From positions 2,170,001 to 2,234,000 of the forward strand of contig NC_052487.1 in the NCBI RefSeq assembly GCF_009730915.1: a stretch of 64,000 nucleotides of DNA, written 5' to 3'. The translations under genes and the position numbers were made by a program. Every line of letters begins with the position of its first letter. Position 1 is the first letter of the stretch. Positions 47,522-60,061 of this stretch are shown piece after piece. This DNA is from Dioscorea cayenensis subsp. rotundata (taxonomy: Eukaryota > Streptophyta > Magnoliopsida > Dioscoreales > Dioscoreaceae). Under the pieces are notes generated by a model, which was not told the DNA's origin, did no database searches, and saw only the letters and a program-made list of their open reading frames with translations.

Positions 47522-50500
47522 ATGGGGAGCAAGAAGAGATCAGCAGATTTAATGGAGGAACCGGAAGACGAGCAGCAAGTGGCTGCCGATGAAACTGGTG
47601 AGAAATCTTTGAAGGAATCACGGCAATCGATGAAACAAATGGAGAAATTGAAGAAGAGAAAGGCATTGGATAAGGAGAGGCACGCTAAGGAGTCTGGAAG
47701 TATGGAGACCTTCAAAGCGAAGAAGTCGAGGGAGGTTTTGGCTGCGACGCCGACTATTGCCCCTGCTCATGGACTGCGCATGGACGTGTTTAGTGATTTG
47801 GCTTCGGCAGAGGGTTCCGTGAGGGAGGCGGCGGCGGAGGCGTTGGTGTTCGAGCTGAGAAAGGCCCAGAAGGTGTTTGAAAAGGTTGGGAAGAAGGGAA
47901 TCAAGGAAGGGGTGGCTCCTCTGGAGGCCAAGAAGGACGAGGGTTTTGAGAATTGCGCCCCTTCCGTGATCTATGCTATTCGGCGGCTTGTTCGTGGAGT
48001 GTCTTCTTCCAGAGAGGTAATTAAAAAAAAAAAAAAGAGATTTCTGACATAATAACAGCCAGAGAACAAAGAAGAGATTTTGATTGTATTATTTTTTAAC
48101 TCTATTAGTTTTATTGGTTATATATTAAAATTGCAAGTAAGTAGTACTTCACGGGTCTGATTTGAATCATCAAGCATTTCTTTTTAATTTACTGTTAACT
48201 CTAGAAAGCTTTCTTCTTTGACCCAGCAGCTGGGTGGAAATGTTGAAGACTGGCTAATTTGCCTTCTCTTGACAATTTTGGTTTCATTTGCTTTGCAGTG
48301 TGCAAGACAAGGCTTTGCCCTGGGTCTTGCAGCTATTGTTGGGACAATTCCTAGTGTTAATGTGGAATCAGTGATGAAACTGATTGAAGATGAGCTAAGA
48401 GTCACAGCTAAGATGGAGGGCCAGGTATGGTAGCATATGATATTACAATTTGAATTAACTAGTTAAGGGGATGCCTTTTTAGTGACGTGTATGATTTTTC
48501 GTTTATTGTACTGCAGGATGCAAGGGAGAGTCTTTTGGGCCGCCTTTTTGCTTACGGGTCACTGGCTAGATCTGGGCGAATCTCTCGAGAGTGGGTTTTG
48601 GATAACAAGACAACATTAGTCAAAGATTTTGTTGGTAATGTCATCTCCCTCGCAGCAAAGAAGCGTTACTTGCATGAGCCAGCTGTTTCTGTCATATTGG
48701 AGGTTGTTGAAAAGGTATAACCATATTTTATGCCATGTGAATTTGTGCTTGTGTGTGTTTTCTAATTGATTGAAAAAAGCAAAGCCCTTGTTGGCTGTAA
48801 ATCGGTTTCTCTGTAACTATAATTGTTTTTCCTTTGTTATTATGTTGTTAATGTGAGTTTGTTGGTAAAACATTTTGAGACTGAAAATTTTTCATTACAT
48901 AATGCTTTTTAAATTTTACAGTTACCTGAAGAAGCCGTGTCAAGCCAAGTACTTGGAGCTCCTGGCATGCGAGAGTGGTTTGGAAATGCTACTGACACTG
49001 GGGACCCTGATGTCTTATTTTTGGCTTTAAAATTACAAGAAAGAGGCCATTTAGGCAATGGCATGGTTGGCAAACTGTTGCCATGCCCGTTTAGTTCAAA
49101 CAGCTTCTTTACTCGGGATCATCTTGCACTCCTTGCAACCTGCTTAAAGGTAATGCTCCTAGTCCCCTAAACATACAGTTGTTTTTTTTGATGGATTGCT
49201 ATAAGTACATCACTTGTCCAGTAGTAAGAATTTTTAGTGGCTTGATTATTAAAAAAATGTAGACTTTTTAAGGTGCTAATCATTTCATAGATGCACTAAC
49301 ATGTTCTGGAAGTCATCCTTGTTCCTAAGGTATTCACATTTATTGGTTTATGATATATTGAATAACATTTCCAGATGGGCTTGAGAATTTTGCCTTGAGA
49401 TCATGTCAATACATTTCAAGTTTTATATTGTGTTAAGGGATAAACAAAAACATTATATATTATCTTGAATTGTTCAGACATAAGCCAGAGAGAACTGAAG
49501 CCTTTTTGTTATTTTGAAAACCTCATTATTCCATTAAAATTTACTGGCGTATAGAAAAAATGGTTATTTGCTTAGTTTTATTCTGTTTTTCTCTAATATG
49601 TATATTGCATTTGACAATATGGACAAAAAATGACCATCCTTCAATAGGGGTGAAACATATGTTAAGTTCATTCCGAGAATAAATATTTACTAAGCCTGTT
49701 CTATGGTTCAAAGTCACCTATTTGAAATTGAAGGGATGCAATTATGATTTAAGTTGTTGGAGCTTATAGATCAGAGGCTCGGTTTAGTACTTTTACTTTA
49801 AAGTATTTTCACAGGTAAATCATGAGATGTAACAGGTGGGCTTTACGTAGTGGTAGCTGATTTTTAATTGATGTACCATTGGATCTAAACATGGACTTAT
49901 TTTGCATAAACTTTGTTTGTTTTTGTTACAACTACTTAAAATTTGGTTGCTTTCATTTCTCTTGAATATCCTGAATGTTTATCCTTGCCAATTCAGGAAT
50001 CAACCTTTTGTCTACCAAGAATTCACAGTCTTTGGAATGTTTTGGTAAATATTCTTGTGCCAGAAACTTCTCACAATGAAGATAAATCAATGTGCTCCAC
50101 TTCCTCCAGGAAGAACAAGAAGAACCGGAAGGGTGGCTGCTTTGAAGAAGTGACAAAGAATATCCGCACTTTCTGTGAGGTGGTAATTGAAGATTCACTT
50201 CTTATGTCATCTCATGATAGGAAGCATTTGGCACTTGATATTCTACTACTCCTTCTTCCAAGGCTGCCAGTGTCATGCATTCAGATTGTTCTCACTCCAA
50301 AATTGGTCCTTTGCTTGATGGACATCCTATCAACGAAGGGCTCCTTGTTATATAATGCTGCTCAGCACTTTGTGAAGGAGCTAATTAATTGGACTGGAGA
50401 TGATGACGATCGACGTGTTGGAGTGATTGTATCTTTGCAGAAGCACAGCAATGGAAGATTTGATTGCATTACAAGGACACAAACTGTAAAAGAGCTGGTT

Positions 50501-53500
50501 TTGAAGTTCAAAACTGATTCTGGATGCTTGTTATTTGTGCAAAACTTGATGAGCTTGTTTGTTAATGAGGGTGCACTCACAGATGAACCATCAGACCAAA
50601 GCCAGACCACAGATGAAAATTCAGAACTGGGTACCCCAGAGGATGAATCTCCTGCGGTGTCAGAAAATGCAGATTTCTTGAAGAAGTGGGTGATAGATAC
50701 CATGCCACGTGTTTTAAAGAACTTAAACTTTAATTCCAATGCAAAGTCTTTGTCACATACTGAACTAGTGAAATTTATAGAAGCAAAGTATAGGGTACAG
50801 ACAGAAATAATGAAGTTTTTGGCTGTTCAGGGTTTATTCTCTGCGTCTCTAGGCACTGAAGTAACATCATTTGAACTGCAAGAAAGGTTTAAATGGCCCA
50901 AAGCAGCCACCTCAAGTGCTCTATGCAGAATGTGCATTGAACAACTGATGCTTTTGCTTGAAGATGCTCGGAAAGGGCAAGTTACACTGATGCATTTGCT
51001 TGAAGCTGCTCGGAAAAAGGAAGATGCTCAGAAAGAGAAAGAAATACATATGTTGTCAAGTTGCCTTGAGCAGAATGATCTTGGACATTACTTTATGTGT
51101 TTCCTCAGCACTTTGTGCAACATTCCTTCTGTTTCACTTTTTAGGACACTGAACAGTGAGGATGAAGAGGCCTTCAAGAAATTGCAAAAAATGGAATCTA
51201 GACTCTTTATGGAGGTATACTTTTTCAGCCTTTTTTACATAATGTTTGTCATGACACTGTTTGTTGATTAGTATTGATCACCATGGAACTTAAGATAACA
51301 AGTATAATACCTGAACAATCTTTTACTGATGAGTAATGCTATTTTTGCAACATTAGTTTACCAAACAAACTTTGTGAATGATTGATGACCATTCAAGCTG
51401 TGCCAAATGTTAATGGTTATCAACCATTTGGTAAATCTATTTTGTAATCCTATTTTATACAAATAGCATTACTCTCTATATAAATAGTAATATAATGACA
51501 ATTTGTTCAGTATTAGCTATGTGGTGGTAGCAAAAATTATAGTTGCCGAATTATGTGTGTCAAGATGGTCTTTAGCTGGTTAAGGTAACCTTAAAGTATG
51601 GTAAAGGTCATGCTTTGTTGTTTAAGACCTCTCAGATGTTCTTCTGGCTTCTCTTTCTTGCAAAAATTTCATGGATGTGATTTGTGAACTGTGGTTTACT
51701 CTAATAACATTAGTTATTGTGTTCTGACAAATTTTCCTGTACATAATAGTCAAGAAATATTCGACCTGGGCCAGATGCATATCGATTACAAGCACTGCGT
51801 TATCTGCTCATCCAGTTGTTGTTACAAGTCCTCCTCTATCCAGCTGACTTCTCTGAAGCTGCATTGGAGCTTGTCATATGTTGCAAGAAGGCTTTCCCTA
51901 CCGTTGCTCATAGTGATACCTTGGAGAATGATGATGATGATGATGATGATGACGACGACGATGATGATGATGATGATGATTGCCCTGAATTAATGGATGT
52001 CATGGTGGACACTTTTCTGTCACTTCTGCCTCATACATCTGGTCCTATGTTCTGTGTTATTGAACAGGTAAAAGAGGACTACGCATTAATGAAAGAAGCT
52101 GCTTTACTCTGTCTCACAACTTGACTAGAACCAAACAACTTTCTGCATGCTGTTATCTTATAATTCCATATTTGTCTTTGCTTATAGGTTTTTAGGCTTT
52201 TCTGCGATGATATTACAGACACAGGACTTCTTCAGATGTTGCGAGTTGTGAAGAAAGATTTAAAACCTGCACGCCATCAGGCTCCTTCTAGTGATGCTGA
52301 TGAAGAAGATGATGTTGATGATTTTCTTGCAATTGAAGATGCTGAGGAGACTGACGATGCTGAACAAGTTGAGAGAGGCAATAGTGATGACCATGCTGAT
52401 GATTCTGAGGGTATGGATGGTGTTGAGCAAACTGATGAGGAGATATGCACAAATGCGGAAGTGGGTTCTGAGGGGACCAGTGGAGATGAAGGAACTGATG
52501 AAGAAGTAGACAAGAAAGATGAAGGTAATTCTGGGTGGAGGGTTGAAGCTGAGGAAACTGATAAAGAAGCTAGCGGGCATGCGAGAGATGACTCAGATTC
52601 TGATGAGTCTGATGATTCTGATGGTATGGATGATGATGCAATGTTTCGGATGGATTCCTATCTAGCACGTATCTTCAAGGAACGGAAATTGGCTTCGACT
52701 GAAAGTGCTCATTCACAGCTCATGCCTTTTAAACTCCGGGTTCTCTCACTCCTTGAAATTTATTTGCACAGGAATCTGGGTACCATCTTATACTCTCGGG
52801 CTTTGCAAAAAGTTATATTTCTTTTGATAAGTTATTTGCAGAACATTCTAACAAGCGCTGTGTGTGTGTGGCTTTTCTTTTATTTTGCCTTGGAATGCAT
52901 TATTCTGCCCCTAATGTGTTCTGTCATCTCAACAGGAGAGTCTCAGGTGATGACAATATGTTCTTCCTTGGCCCAAGCATTTGCCAATTATCATTCTGTG
53001 GAGGGCAGTGAACAACTTGTGCAGCGCATTGGAGCAATTTTACAGAAGAAGATATTCAAGCAAAAGGAATATCCTAAAGGTGAGGATATCCAGCTGTTGA
53101 CATTGGAAACCCTGCTGGAGAAGAGTTTAAAATCTGCATCCCGTTCCCGGTACAAAAGGGTCTCTTCTATGGCTCAGCAATCTACATTTTGGTTGCTAAA
53201 GATACTTCAGTCCAGAGATTTCCCAAAACCTGAACTTGAGAGGGTGTTGGAGATTTTCCAGCAAACACTGACAGACTATTTCACTAATAAAAAGTCTCGA
53301 CTGAAAGCCGGGTTTGTGAAAGACATAATTCGCCGTCATCCTTGGATCGGTTTTCAGCTGTTTGAATTCCTATTGGAGAAATGCCAGACTGCAAAATCAG
53401 AATTTCGACAAGTTAAATCTCTTGAGCTGGTGGACAGCATTATCAAGACATGGATTTCAGCTAACAAAGGAGATGAGGGCAAGGATACTCCAACCAAACC

Positions 53501-53741
53501 CAAGTTTTTGAAGAAACATCTGCCAGCTCTCTGTGACCTCATCCATGCCCTCTTGAGCAATTTGCCAGAAAAACAATCCCGAAGGACAGAAGTTCGCCGA
53601 TTTTGCTCCCATCTCCTGCATGCAATATCAGTGCTCAAGCTTCATAAATCATTTCTCAAGACACTAAAACCAGATGCATATTCTGCATGTGAATCTCAAT
53701 TAGGCCCTGCATTTCTTCAATTCAAGAAGCTAAATGAATAA
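47522..53741 (+). CDS. DNA polymerase V / MYBBP1A homologue (POL5 family), nucleolar protein
   Basis: Homologue of yeast Pol5 and animal Myb-binding protein 1A, which act in nucleolar rRNA gene expression and ribosome assembly rather than as true polymerases. Eight exons: 47522-48016, 48299-48424, 48517-48714, 48922-49149, 49997-51214, 51750-52067, 52188-52779, 52936-53741; 1326 residues. Features: Lys-rich N-terminus (nuclear signal); HEAT-like helical repeats (YAIRRLVRGVSSSRECARQG, RLFAYGSLARSGR, ESTFCLPRIHSLWNVLVNIL, ALDILLLLLPRLP, ALRYLLIQLLLQVLLYPADF); an Asp run encoded by (GAT/GAC)17 at 51930-51980; a long acidic region in exon 7; and a conserved C-terminus (RVLSLLEIYLHRN, KQKEYPKGEDIQ). 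Intron 7 (52780-52935) is 156 nt, in frame and stop-free. Exon 5 holds a small internal duplication (LLLEDARKG / LLEAARKKE). Confidence 0.93.
51331..51474. mobile_element. small MITE in POL5 intron 5, 144 bp
   Basis: Ends GAGTAATGCTATTT at 51331-51344 and AAATAGCATTACTC at 51461-51474 are perfect 14-bp inverted repeats; inner parts TTAGTTTACCAAA and TTTGGTAAAT pair further. No clear target duplication, so the superfamily is open. Non-coding. Confidence 0.7.
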
Positions 53742-55138
53742 TGATATCCTGAGAAGGTATGTGATTCTACTTCCAATCATCTTCTATCTACTTGTTGGTT
53801 TTGGTAGGAAAATACAAGCCTAATTCTAACTACTGCAATTAACTCTTCAATGTGCTTTTCTTTTAAATGCATCAATTCTGATAAACTCTTTATTTTGCTA
53901 TTTTTGAAATAATGTCAATGCTATTATATCATAGCTTGGTGGACAACTCAGCTCCTACATCACTGTTCAGTTCACCATCACCGCATTAAAAGGGTTGGAA
54001 TTCTTGTTGCTTAAATTTCCAGGTTGGTGGTTGATTGGAACTCTCTTGACAGTGAAGTTGGTCCTGATATTTATTATATTTTAATCCTTTTTTTTTTGTT
54101 ATGTTACACTAGAGCTGTAAGCAGTTTTGTGAGGTATTAAATTTACTGCGGTGTTTTCATTTCTATTTGTTACCAGCACTAGTTCCTATTTTTGCAGATG
54201 GTAGACATTAAAATTTTTATTGTTCTTACATATACATATATATATATATATATATGCAAAAAAAAAAAATCCACATATATATACATTTACTTCATACAAG
54301 TAGTGTGCATGTTGATTGTAGGAATATTATCTTATTTGTTAATTTTTTTAATGTCATTACTATATATTTGGTTTTTTTTCTTATTTATGTTGGAGTTCAT
54401 TCAATTACCCATTATTAACTAATAATAGTTTGAAATTACTGTAATGTTCTTAATATTTCTTTCATATTGTTATATGGACAATTTTATATATATATATATA
54501 TATACATACTTTTTCACATATTGATTTATAATGGTTCGGTAGACATATTTATATTTTAAAATTGTTTCTATTCATACAATTATCATATTTACACACCTAA
54601 TAAAATATAAATCCAAAGGCATTTATATATTATTGTGAACAGAAGTTTTTCTTTAAATAAAAAAACCATAATTCAATAATTAAATGTAATAAGAAACTCT
54701 CAATTTTATGATACATGTATATATTTATTATTTACATGTGCATAAAGTACCAATTTATTCCCACATTCCAAGTTTTTTTTTCTTCAATTTATCATTTTAT
54801 TACCAAACTAAAAATTCGGAAAGTAAACAAAAATGGTCTTTAAGGTGAAATTTCGAAAGTCAGAGCTAGATGCGGGACCCACTCATTTCCCGGTAATAAA
54901 CTGCCACGTTGCCAACTGAAATCCATTTAAATAAATTAATAAATTAATAAATTAATTAAAATAAAAATATATATTTTTATTTTTACGTCACTGTCCCTAA
55001 TCTTCCGTTTTCCGGGGCCCACTTCCTTCTTCACCGAGTGCCAAAACGTAACCCTAACTCCATCTCCACCTCCATCTCCATCACCATGAGATCCATCGAC
55101 CTCCGATGCAACCACTAACCCTAGCTCTAGATCCATGC
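53742..55138. other. POL5 3' region and GT14 promoter
   Basis: To about 54180 the DNA has the look of 3' UTR (possibly with a 3' UTR intron). Then AT-rich DNA with (TA)n runs at about 54233-54254 and 54486-54504. From about 54985 it turns C-rich (CTCCATCTCCACCTCCATCT), the probable GT14 5' UTR. An out-of-place upstream in-frame ATG lies at 55106. Confidence 0.4.
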
Positions 55139-58100
55139 ATGGCTGCCGAGAAGTGGTTGTTCCCCATCCTCTCCCTCGCCTTCGTCTCTCTCATCCTCTT
55201 CCTCTCCGCCATCTCCGGCTTCACCGCCTCCTCATCCCTCTTACCCGCCGCGGCCGACCTCCGCCGTGGACCTAACAACCCTGCCTCCTTTGCCTTCTAT
55301 CTATCTGGCTCCCGTGGCGATGCTCACCGCCTTCTCCGCCTCCTCCTCGCCGTCTACCACCCTCGCAACCGCTACCTTCTTCACTTATCCTGGGATGCCC
55401 CCGCCTCCGAGCGCGCTTATCTTTCCAGCGCCGCCCGCGCTGCGATCCCTGCTATCCGAGCCTTTGGCAACGTCGATGTGCTTGGGCGTGGTGATGCCAT
55501 GACTTATATGGGCTCGTCGGTGTTGGCAGCGACGCTCCATGCGGCGTCGGTGATGTTGAGGCTTGATGGCGAGTGGGATTGGTTTGTGACGCTGAATGCT
55601 GCGGATTACCCGCTGGTCACGCCTGACGGTATGTTATCATTGTTACTGATTAAATTTCTACGGTGCTGCGTTTAGAAAAATTTCTTTTTTTTCCCCTCTG
55701 TTTGTGATTTGGTTTTGTGTTGTTAAAATTGGGATTTTAGCTAATCTTTGTTTCAAACAAATGCATCTAATTTGAAATTCTATTGCAGAGAAATTCGTTA
55801 TAGTTTTGCAAGCAAAATGAGTCCTGAATGCTAATTTCATATTGTATTGTAGAGAATTGTATTATAGTTTTGCTATCAAAATGAGCCCTGAATGAATGTT
55901 AGCTCTAGGGAAGGAGGATCCAAGTTTTGTCGTCTCTTGTAGTTTAATTGAATGATTTTGATCATTATCGTAGTTCATTTTTATCAAAAATTTTCATTTT
56001 CTTGTGGATTTTAATTCAGTCTGAGAGTTGAGACCACGTGTCTGGGTTATTGGACGCAATTTTGTCGTGATGACATCAACGATTGATGGAATGATGTAGC
56101 GGTCATTTTTAGAAATTATGTTTGTGTGTTTAGTCAATTCCTAATTTTAATTTTTCCAATAAATTCTGATTTCCTTCACTGATTAAAAGGGTCAATTTCC
56201 AAGAATCTTGATTTTAAGTGTTTAATGTTTAGTTTCATGCTATGGCAATCTGGGTGGTAATACTTAATGGCGGAAGGCAGAAGATTTAGTATTAGAAATG
56301 GTTATTGAACTGGGTGCAGTAAGGTTTGAAGGTTTAGGGCTTCGGTGAAAGATATTGTTGAATAAATCTTTGAGAGCTATGAATATGGAAACATAATTCA
56401 TTATTTTACTCACTCAAGTAAAAATTGTGCACATTAGTTTTTGAAGATTTTTTTTTTTTTAATGAAATTTTCATTATAGAGTATTCTATTAACTTATGGA
56501 GATAAAATAAAAGATCCGTCTAGTTTATTTCACGAGCTTCCCTTATAATTTATTCTATGTTATGGATCAAATTGCAAAGAAAAATCAGTTTAGTTCTCCT
56601 GTTCTCATATGTTTTCATGAAGATTGCATCTTTAATGGATCTTTGTTTATCCTATCCAAATATTATGTGAATTTCCTTCTCATAAAAAATTTTTAGGTAT
56701 ATTTGTGCTTGGACTTGGTTATTAGTGAGTCAATCTAATGAGAGACTTGAAACAAGGTAAGATGAGTGGCTGTTTGTGAAGGTACATTCTGGGTGAACTT
56801 GCTAACATGGCTAAAGCCGCTAAACTATATAGGTCTTTAAAAGCAAACTAGATGCAATATTAGATTTATGCAAACAGACAGATTGTAGTGGAGAGAGCAC
56901 AGTAATGTCTTGTTTATATTTTTTTTTAAAATTACTTCCCTTTAGCATCATAAAAAAGTCATCCACAGTGTTTATCAAAATGTATAGTTAGTTTGATGCT
57001 TCTCCAATTGATGTATTGCAATGCATGTCCAAGTCGTTTCATGTTAGATCCTTATGTCTTGGTATTATATGAAGCTTATTTTTCCAAAGATGGTTAGTGT
57101 ATCATCCCTTGCAAATGCAAACTAGATGCAATATTAGATATATGCCGGCAAGCACAAGGTAGTGGAAAGAGAACAGCGATGTCAAGTCTATATTTTTTTT
57201 AAAACGTTTTTTTTTTTATTTCCTTTTGCAACATAAAGTAGTCATATGCACTGTTTATCAAAGCATAAAGTCAGTTTTATGATTCTTCAATTGATGGGTT
57301 ATAATGTTTGTCCAACTCATTTCCTGTAATATCTTTATGTCTTGGTGTTAAAAGCTGTTTATTTTTCCAATGATTGTTACTGTATCCTGCACTTCATATA
57401 TTTTTTTTCCTGTGCGTTTTGCAGACCTTATTCATGTCTTCTCATCTGTACCAAGAGATCTCAATTTTATAGATCACACAAGTGATCTTGGATGGAAGGA
57501 GTAGGCACACTTTATTTACTTCTTGTATTTCCTTGAGCTTTTCACTTGTTTAATTTTCTTCTTCAACCTAAATCCCTAATACATTCTGGCAGGTCACATA
57601 GGGTTCAACCAATTGTAGTCGACCCAGGGATTTATTTGGCTAGGAGGACACAAATCTTTCATGCTACCGTGAAGCGTAAAACTCCTGACGCTTTCAAATT
57701 CTTCACAGGCAATTCATCTTCTTTTGCCCATTACCTTCTTTGATGATTGTAAATTCTTTATTGCATGATTCTGATTGACCTCTAATTAATAGGGTCTCCA
57801 TGGGTTATATTGAGCCGATCCTTCTTGGAGTACTGCATCGTAGGCTGGGATAACCTTCCCCGGACACTCCTCATGTATTTTACCAATGTTCCATTGCCGC
57901 AAGAGGGCTATTTTCACTCAGTCTTATGCAATGCTCCTGAATTCCAAAACAAAACTGTGAACAATGACCTGAGATACATGGCTTGGGATAATCCTCCTCA
58001 GATGGAGCCACACTTACTCAATGTGACTGATTTTGATGAAATGTCAAAGAGTGGAGTGCCATTTGCCCGGCAATTCAAGAAGGATGATCCGGTACTTGAT

Positions 58101-58307
58101 ATGATTGATGAGACGATACTCGACCGTAGTTACTATAGACCTGTTCCTGGAGCATGGTGTTCTGGGAAGCGGAGATGGTGGACTGATCCATGCTCACAAT
58201 GGAAAGATGTCAATATTGTGAAGCCTAGTCGATGGGTGGAAAATTTTGGCAAGGTAATGAAGAAGCTTGTCGATGATTGGAATTCCGACTTGGATTCATG
58301 TAAGTAA
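55139..58307 (+). CDS. glycosyltransferase family 14 beta-glucuronosyltransferase (GlcAT14-like)
   Basis: Golgi type II membrane enzyme of the core-2/I-branching family; plant members add glucuronic acid to arabinogalactan-protein side chains. Four exons: 55139-55628, 57425-57500, 57593-57708, 57793-58307; phase kept; 398 residues, normal for the family. N-terminal anchor at about 5-25 (LFPILSLAFVSLILFLSAI). Family blocks: FAFYLSGSRGDAHRLLRLLLAVYHPRN, YLLHLS, GRGDAMTYMGSSVLAATLHAA, WDWFVTLNAADYPLVTPDDLIHVFS, LNFIDHTSDLGW, VVDPGIYL, GSPWVILSRSFLEYCI, WDNLPRTLLMYFTNVPLPQEGYFHSVLCN, and a C-terminal CS..RRWWTDPCSQW. An ATG at 55106 would add 11 residues without a typical start. The first exon is very GC-rich. 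Intron 3 starts with GC. Intron 1 (1796 bp) carries a tandem duplication. Confidence 0.94.
56843..57395. repeat. diverged 274-bp tandem duplication in GT14 intron 1
   Basis: GCAAACTAGATGCAATATTA starts at 56843 and again at 57117. Matching landmarks follow in order in both copies: GTAGTGGA(G/A)AGAG, the T/A runs, CAGTGTTTATCAAA / CACTGTTTATCAAA, TCAATTGATG, CTTTATGTCTTGGT or CCTTATGTCTTGGT and TTATTTTTCCAA. Many substitutions show that it is old. Confidence 0.85.
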
Positions 58308-59099
58308 CTTAATCAGGAATAAGCGAGAACTCATTTATTCTTTATAAATCTGTTGTTGGGAGACGAAGAAGAAGAAGAAGAAGAAGAAGAAGAAGAAGAA
58401 GAAGAAGAAGCCGACAATGTGATTTGTTCTAGTATCTGAGCTTGGAAGTTGGAACAGCATCAGAGTTCCCAGATAGAACATAGAGATGACAAATTTTAGT
58501 ATTTGTAAGTTACCAGGGAAGCTATTCCTTTTTGAAGACAGTGCTTCTCTCTCTCTCTCTCTCTTTGTTGTATATTAATCTGGTGCTTGTATCCCTTGCT
58601 CAGGATGTTCTCTGTTTTTTTTTAATTCTTTAATTAGAATTTCATACAAATCTTTAAAAAAGAATTGTTGCTTTTCTTATATGCACTGAAAGAAGTTATT
58701 AGATTCTAATTTTATTGATAATAATAGAAGTTAAGAGGTAGAAACCCTCAATTTAAGAACTAATTATTCAAAAGTAATCCTAGCTGGTTAAGTACTTTAA
58801 TCCATATTTTTCAAGATTTTATCAAATTAAGCATTTAAAATTAAAAATTCAGAGTATAATTAGAGCTCTTTTTTTTAAAAACCATTTATAAATATATAGT
58901 CCTTATTTCAATACCAATCTAAATACAATTAATATATATATATGTTTAATTATATAAAAATGTAATTTTTTTAATAATTATTTCTTCATAAATGTTTTAT
59001 TATTATTATTATTAATTAATTATTTGGGTTCTTGTTTTCACTTTTATATATTGATTATTATTAAAAAAAAAATTATATATTGATATAAATAAAGAAAGC
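58308..59099. other. GT14 3' UTR and AT-rich intergenic DNA
   Basis: A pure (GAA)n run at 58365-58410 and a (CT)n run at 58547-58563 lie in the probable 3' UTR. The rest is AT-rich with nothing recognised. Confidence 0.5.
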
Positions 59100-59976
59100 A
59101 AGCAACGTGGGAAGCGTCTTCTCCGAAAGCACTCATAACTTCTCTTCATTTTTTCTTCGAGGGTTCCTCAAAATCACTCCAGATCCTCGCCGGTGGCATT
59201 CCGATTTAGAGTTCCTTTGTTGCGATCTCTGGTAATTTTTATCCCTACTTCCAATTTCTTCTTGTGATCTTTGATTCTTGATTCAATTTGGTTCGATTCC
59301 AGTGAGCGTTCGTTTCGTTTTTCTTGAATTTTATGGATTTTTTTGGTTTTTTATTTGTGATTTTATTTGTGATTTCCTGGTGGGGTTTTTTGATCCACTT
59401 CATCACAATGTCGCTTGTATTTCTTTAGGTCTCGATTTAGATTTGAGTTTCTCTGTTAGGGTTTTGATCGTCTGAAATTGATCTTATTATTCATTTAGTT
59501 TTATGGTTCTATGAGTTGGTTTTCCATTCAATTTCATGTGATTTTTATCTTTTTTTAATGTAGTTTTTAGTTTTGATTCCGATTTGTATGTTTTAGGGCA
59601 ATTTGTGGTTTTGATTTTGTTTGTCTGATTTATAAATTGTAGAAATAATGCATTAATTCTACATTTCGTAGTATCTTCTCAGAATTAAGTTCTTAATTGA
59701 TAGTTTACCAAGATTGTTTTTCAGGATTAGAAATTATTTCATATAGAAATCTATGTACTGATTTATCATATCCTTATAAACAATATCATTGTGTAGATGA
59801 GTTCTCCTGTTCAGTATAATCCATCCATAGATAATTTCTTATCAATTGCAATGAATCTAATTAAGCTTAAGAAGTAGGATATTGGGACCGAAATTAATGT
59901 ATATTAGTATGATGTGGATCAATTTTTGAACAAATATTTGTCAATGTGCTGCAGAAATTAGCGAGCTTTTTTATTG

Positions 59977-60009
<33 letters not shown>

Positions 60010-60042
60010 ACAAGAATGTATGTTACACTCTCATTTTGGCAG
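59100..60042 (+). promoter_or_regulatory. 5' UTR exon and leader intron of the PAM2/CUE gene
   Basis: A mixed-composition leader at about 59100-59231 (GGGAAGCGTCTTCTCCGAAA) ends at a donor CTCTG|GTAATT. A T-rich intron of about 811 bp follows, containing a (TG)n run at 59986-60009, to the acceptor GGCAG at 60042. Long leader introns with many T runs commonly raise expression in plants; this is inference. Confidence 0.55.
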
Positions 60043-60061
60043 GAATACTCCAAGCAACGAA

